A stretch of DNA of 11,114 nucleotides, from NCBI RefSeq assembly GCF_000003605.2, contig NW_003136333.1, forward strand, positions 64,013-75,126, given 5' to 3'. The DNA comes from Saccoglossus kowalevskii. Taxonomy: Eukaryota > Hemichordata > Enteropneusta > Harrimaniidae. Position 1 is the stretch's first letter. Each line of letters opens with the position of its first letter. Shown one piece after another: positions 8,149 to 11,114 of this stretch. The translations under genes were made by a program, and so were the position numbers. Below the pieces are notes generated by a model that was not told the DNA's origin, ran no database searches, and saw only the letters and a list, made by a program, of their open reading frames with translations.

Positions 8149-9591
8149 CATTGTAGCCATTCATGTCATACTATTTCAACAAACCTGGCCATTACCTCAG
8201 ATGTCCTGAATTATCACTATCAAATTACTTTAAAAATATTTATTGGTTTTGTTCTTTTACATCATGTGTACTTAGTCACATTGTCTTGTGTATCCTTTCA
8301 AAGTCAATATTTTGCCGCCTAAAATTTTTTAAATTTTCTGTATTTTACTGTTGGCAGTCCATCAGTGATGGGTCATGTGTAATTTTACATTGCTGACACA
8401 TTTTGATCCAAATTTTTACTCAAATGTCACATGCGAAGCAAATATTGTATTTTAAAGTTAAAATTAATGTTGCATCATCCAGTTTCTTCATATCTTCAAT
8501 AATTTGCATTTGTATCATATTGTAAAAGAATGCATTCCATTATAAAACATTGGTGAGTGATTATTAATCATCATTTTTTCAACATTTCTCTTTTCTAAAT
8601 AGAAAATATGGAAATTGTACTTAGACAGGAACTGATGTCATACTACGACATCACTTTCATCCATCCCATTGGTTCATACAGTATTATTTTTGTTGACAAT
8701 AATTGTCCATCTAAGCATGCTTGTTAATATTTTCTGCTGATGCAACAAATATAAATTTTATAAAATGGTGATGAGTCCGTCGTACTGAAATCCAGCAATG
8801 CAATATAAAATAAATCACATTTAAAGTGTTTCTTTTAGATTTCAATGACATTTTCTCTGTAAATTTATCTACAAGTCACTGTGATGATTTTTGTTTGGGT
8901 GGGGGTGACCCACCAACTTTTTGTGTCGCCCACCTAAAGTAGGTAAAGATGCTATATTGGTCCTTCATTATATCATGTAAAAATACTAACTGTTGCTGAT
9001 GTTTGCATTATTTAATAACACATAACAGTCAATATAATTTTATCCCATTCATCATGGCTATTCTAGTACTTGAAGTTTAAAGCAGGAAATGCATTTGTTA
9101 ATAATGTAATAATTTTAATGCATTTGTATTAAATATTCTAAAATCATCCAATTTTCATACTACCAAGGATTGAAAGTTTATATTACCATGCTTGGACACT
9201 GAAATACTCAGGAAACAAAAGATGTGTGAAATATTTATATTAAGTTATACATTATTATGCAAATTAGCTGCCATGCTTTGCTTGTTACAAACCGTACAGC
9301 TTACTCCGTGTATTTCCATGAATGAAGTTAGCAATGTTTTGTATTAGTGTTTAGAGAAGCCTTTGCATTGCTCAGCGAATCACTTCAGCAATCAGTGGTT
9401 TAAGAAAATATAAAATATGTGGAATAAATCCGTATTTCATTATCTGTAACTCAAATTTTGTTTTGAGATTCTGAAAAATGTATCAAGGAATATTTTAAAG
9501 TGTGAAAAAATACAATATTTTGGTCTTTTAGTTATAATTTCCTTGTATATTTATTACTAAGGTAATTATGTTAATTGATACATTTGAAACA
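8149..9591. other. AT-rich region without a supported gene
   Basis: No confident coding sequence. It holds a good splice-acceptor-like site ending at 8602, a diverged palindrome at 8627-8657 and AATAAA at 8809-8814 and 9423-9428. A short G/C-rich imperfect inverted repeat near 8898-8936 contains gggtgggggtgacccacc. It may include tetraspanin 3' UTR. Confidence 0.5.
8809..8814 (+). terminator. Candidate poly(A) signal AATAAA
   Basis: First AATAAA downstream of the tetraspanin stop, followed about 17-30 nt later by T/GT-rich sequence (agtgtttctttta). It lies about 185 nt after the stop of a possible alternative last exon beginning at 8603. In AT-rich DNA the hexamer is common by chance. Confidence 0.35.
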
Positions 9592-9724
9592 GTTGCATGT
9601 TATTTGATTGTACCGTATTTGGGCATATAATTTGCATGTCATTTGAATGCTCCATATTTGGACATGTTTTGCATATCATACAAATGTACTATATTTGGAA
9701 ATCTATTTGTATGATATCATTTGA
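9592..9724. repeat. Degenerate 38-bp tandem repeat, about 3.5 copies
   Basis: Units start at 9592 (39 bp), 9631 (37 bp), 9668 (38 bp) and 9706 (partial). Each begins (g/t)ttgcat or tttgtat and contains a (c/t)atatttgg or cgtatttgg block about two thirds along. Units 3 and 4 also form a perfect 13-bp inverted repeat (9673-9685 with 9705-9717). Confidence 0.75.
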
Positions 9725-9952
9725 GGAAATAGTTTGCATCGATCAATAATAAGAAGTGGTGATTGGCTGAGGTTTTTATGTATGACACAACTACTATTTT
9801 CTCAATTTTTAATGTACATAGTTTAATAATTTTGGGTGGTTTTGTAACTTTCTGGGAAATTGTAACTTTTTGTAGTAAATATATTGGGGAAAAACTTATG
9901 GTTTTTGAGATTTTTCTTGTATTTACCCCAAAGCTGATTGTAAATGTATTTA

Positions 9953-9958
9953 AATAAA
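9953..9958 (+). terminator. Candidate poly(A) signal AATAAA
   Basis: Hexamer followed by ctcatctttgtaac, weakly T/GT-rich. It could end a long tetraspanin 3' UTR (about 2.8 kb from the stop at 7198) or be chance. Confidence 0.25.
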
Positions 9959-9999
9959 CTCTCATCTTTGTAACTTATACAATCATCTTGCGAACATTT

Positions 10000-10005
10000 T
10001 TTATT
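10000..10005 (-). terminator. Candidate minus-strand poly(A) signal
   Basis: TTTATT on the + strand reads AATAAA on the minus strand, about 43 nt after the stop codon of a possible minus-strand terminal exon (10287-10048) and followed by GT-containing sequence. Weight depends on whether that exon is real. Confidence 0.3.
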
Positions 10006-10287
10006 GACATCAAACTTATGGTTGTTTAGTCACTTTGTTGCTACATACTACTCTCTGGCGAGTGGTTGACCATTAATATATACTGGTAGATTACACAAGC
10101 CAGTGAACATGTGTATTGAGAAACCAAAGTGCTGACTTAATCCCCAAAAATATCCTCTGAAACTTGCTACAGCACGAGCGTGATGCGGGAATTCTGTAAA
10201 TATTTCTCTTAGTGTATAATTGGTTTGTGTTTCTCCATATAAAACATATTGGTCTATGATAAAATACAGGGTAGGAAAATGTGGACT

Positions 10288-10758
10288 CTACAAACTTAAT
10301 TGTGATGACAATAATTAAATCAAAGAAAGCGTAGATAGAACTCCTGTGTGCTGAAAGTATAAGGGACATGAAGTACAAACAAGGAATACTGTATTGTGGC
10401 ATGCAAAATCATTGAAATACGTACCCTTATTTTGACCATAGACTTATCTTTGTCATTTATATTTACAGTAAGCACATGTGCTTCTAACAGCAAATACAGT
10501 ATATGAAAACCTTGCTGCAAGCATTGTAGCACTGATTACAAGTCCCTACATGTATATTACATTTGGTCCTATCTCGTCAGGTGCCTCCAGATGCATTTCT
10601 TTGTCTGCTACAGTGCTTGAGATTACTTTTATGCATATTAATGAGGCAATATGACCTGATTTATACAAGGTTTTTTTCATTATTCTTTGAGTGAAATCTA
10701 TTATTTATTTGGTGCAGCTCCTAATTTACATAGTGAGCCCCTGTTACAAAAGGGAAGC
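10288..10758. other. Region without a supported gene
   Basis: Open stretches exist on both strands between about 10467 and 10650, and neither can be preferred. From about 10543 onward short blocks (ctacatgtat; atgcatattaatgaggcaat) resemble the repeat family at the right end, so this may be a more decayed copy. Confidence 0.4.
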
Positions 10759-11114
10759 AATAAATATGCATGGATTTTAACCATGAATCTAAAAGCACCT
10801 ACATGTATGTATCTAGTTTCAATACAATTTGTCGAGTAGTACTCAAGAAATCTGTGGAGCACCTGCAAATTAGGTAATTAGTATGCACAAACTTTAACCT
10901 TAAACTAAACATGTATATGGCTTATTTCTCAGCAATCTACATGTGTATGTACCAAGTTTCATTGAATCAGATCACTGGTTGAGATATTGGAGGAAAAGTT
11001 AAATATTGGCAAATTAATATGCAAATTAGGTCAATAATATACACAGATGTCAACCAAAAACTAATCTGGTCTTCCCACTATTCAAGAGCATCTATGAACC
11101 ACGTTTCATCAAAA
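10759..11114. repeat. Diverged interspersed/tandem repeat, about 2.5 units, runs off the window
   Basis: Units start near 10759, 10876 and 11033. Each opens aat(a/t)a(a/g)tat(g/a)cac or similar, then a ttaacc...aa(t/a)ct(a) block, then ctacatgt(g)tatgta followed by (t)(a/c)(c)(a)agtttca. The first two units then have a gag-rich middle and end gcaaattagg. Units are about 117 and 157 bp and the third is cut by the window edge. The pattern looks like a high-copy invertebrate repeat, but no family name can be assigned. Confidence 0.6.

Larger units (their letters stand above)
9725..10047. other. AT-rich spacer with poly(A) signals on both strands
   Basis: The overlapping open frames at 9763-9957 (+) and 9717-9965 (-) are low-complexity and match nothing I know. 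AATAAA occurs on the + strand at 9953-9958 and on the - strand at 10005-10000. This would suit the meeting point of two convergent transcripts, but it is not proven. Confidence 0.4.

Noticed and set aside
7940-8209. 89-codon ORF with a duplicated peptide
   Set aside because: It comes from the 83-bp tandem repeat; no start context or homology is visible.
8898-8936. G/C-rich imperfect inverted repeat (gggtgggggtgacccacc ... gtcgcccacc)
   Set aside because: Short and imperfect; not enough to call an element.
9717-9965. Overlapping ORFs on both strands
   Set aside because: Low-complexity AT-rich translations with no recognisable domain; both strands are equally open.
10467-10650. Protein-like open frames on both strands
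   Set aside because: The plus and minus readings look equally plausible, the minus one has an in-frame stop, and the region overlaps decayed repeat sequence, so neither is supported.
1-11114. CRISPR array, tRNA, rRNA or bacterial operon
   Set aside because: The tandem arrays have no unique spacers, no cloverleaf or rRNA motif was noticed, and the exon structure is eukaryotic.

Overview
The window looks like AT-rich metazoan nuclear DNA, probably from an invertebrate. Short exons with canonical GT..AG borders interrupt one clearly recognisable animal gene, the introns carry micro- and minisatellites, and there is no bacterial-style gene packing. The exact lineage cannot be read from the sequence; a marine invertebrate is a guess from the repeat style.

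The one confident gene is a tetraspanin on the + strand, spread over seven coding exons between 958 and 7198. Spliced together they give 228 residues covering the end of the small extracellular loop, TM2, TM3, the whole large extracellular loop, TM4 and the C-terminal tail. The loop has eight cysteines in the CCG / NC / CGVP / SCC / CGY / KGC arrangement that defines the TspanC8 subgroup (TSPAN5, 10, 14, 15, 17, 33), known in animals as trafficking partners of the protease ADAM10. The N-terminus and TM1, about 40 residues in relatives, are not seen and should lie to the left of the window. All seven exons are multiples of three and all introns are phase 0.

Layout: 1-957 is the end of the first visible intron, with a TA microsatellite. 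Exons lie at 958-1101, 1445-1519, 2637-2732, 3042-3170, 4140-4190, 6472-6588 and 7124-7198. Intron 3 holds a fold-back element and an eight-copy 42-bp minisatellite that stops 14 bp before the next exon. Intron 6 holds a 17-bp-stem hairpin, a TA tract, a GC-rich 22-bp minisatellite of about 470 bp, and a 39-bp tandem duplication.

The 3' side (7199-11114) has no confident gene. It holds a perfect 14-bp palindrome and a partial relative of it, an 83-bp tandem repeat, a degenerate 38-bp repeat, a possible alternative last exon with a poly(A) signal, a possible last exon of a convergent minus-strand gene, and a diverged interspersed repeat running off the right end.

I did not find a convincing new biological system. 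The best leads are the minisatellite abutting a splice acceptor, the two possible 3' ends of the tetraspanin, and the possible tail-to-tail gene pair near 9950-10290.
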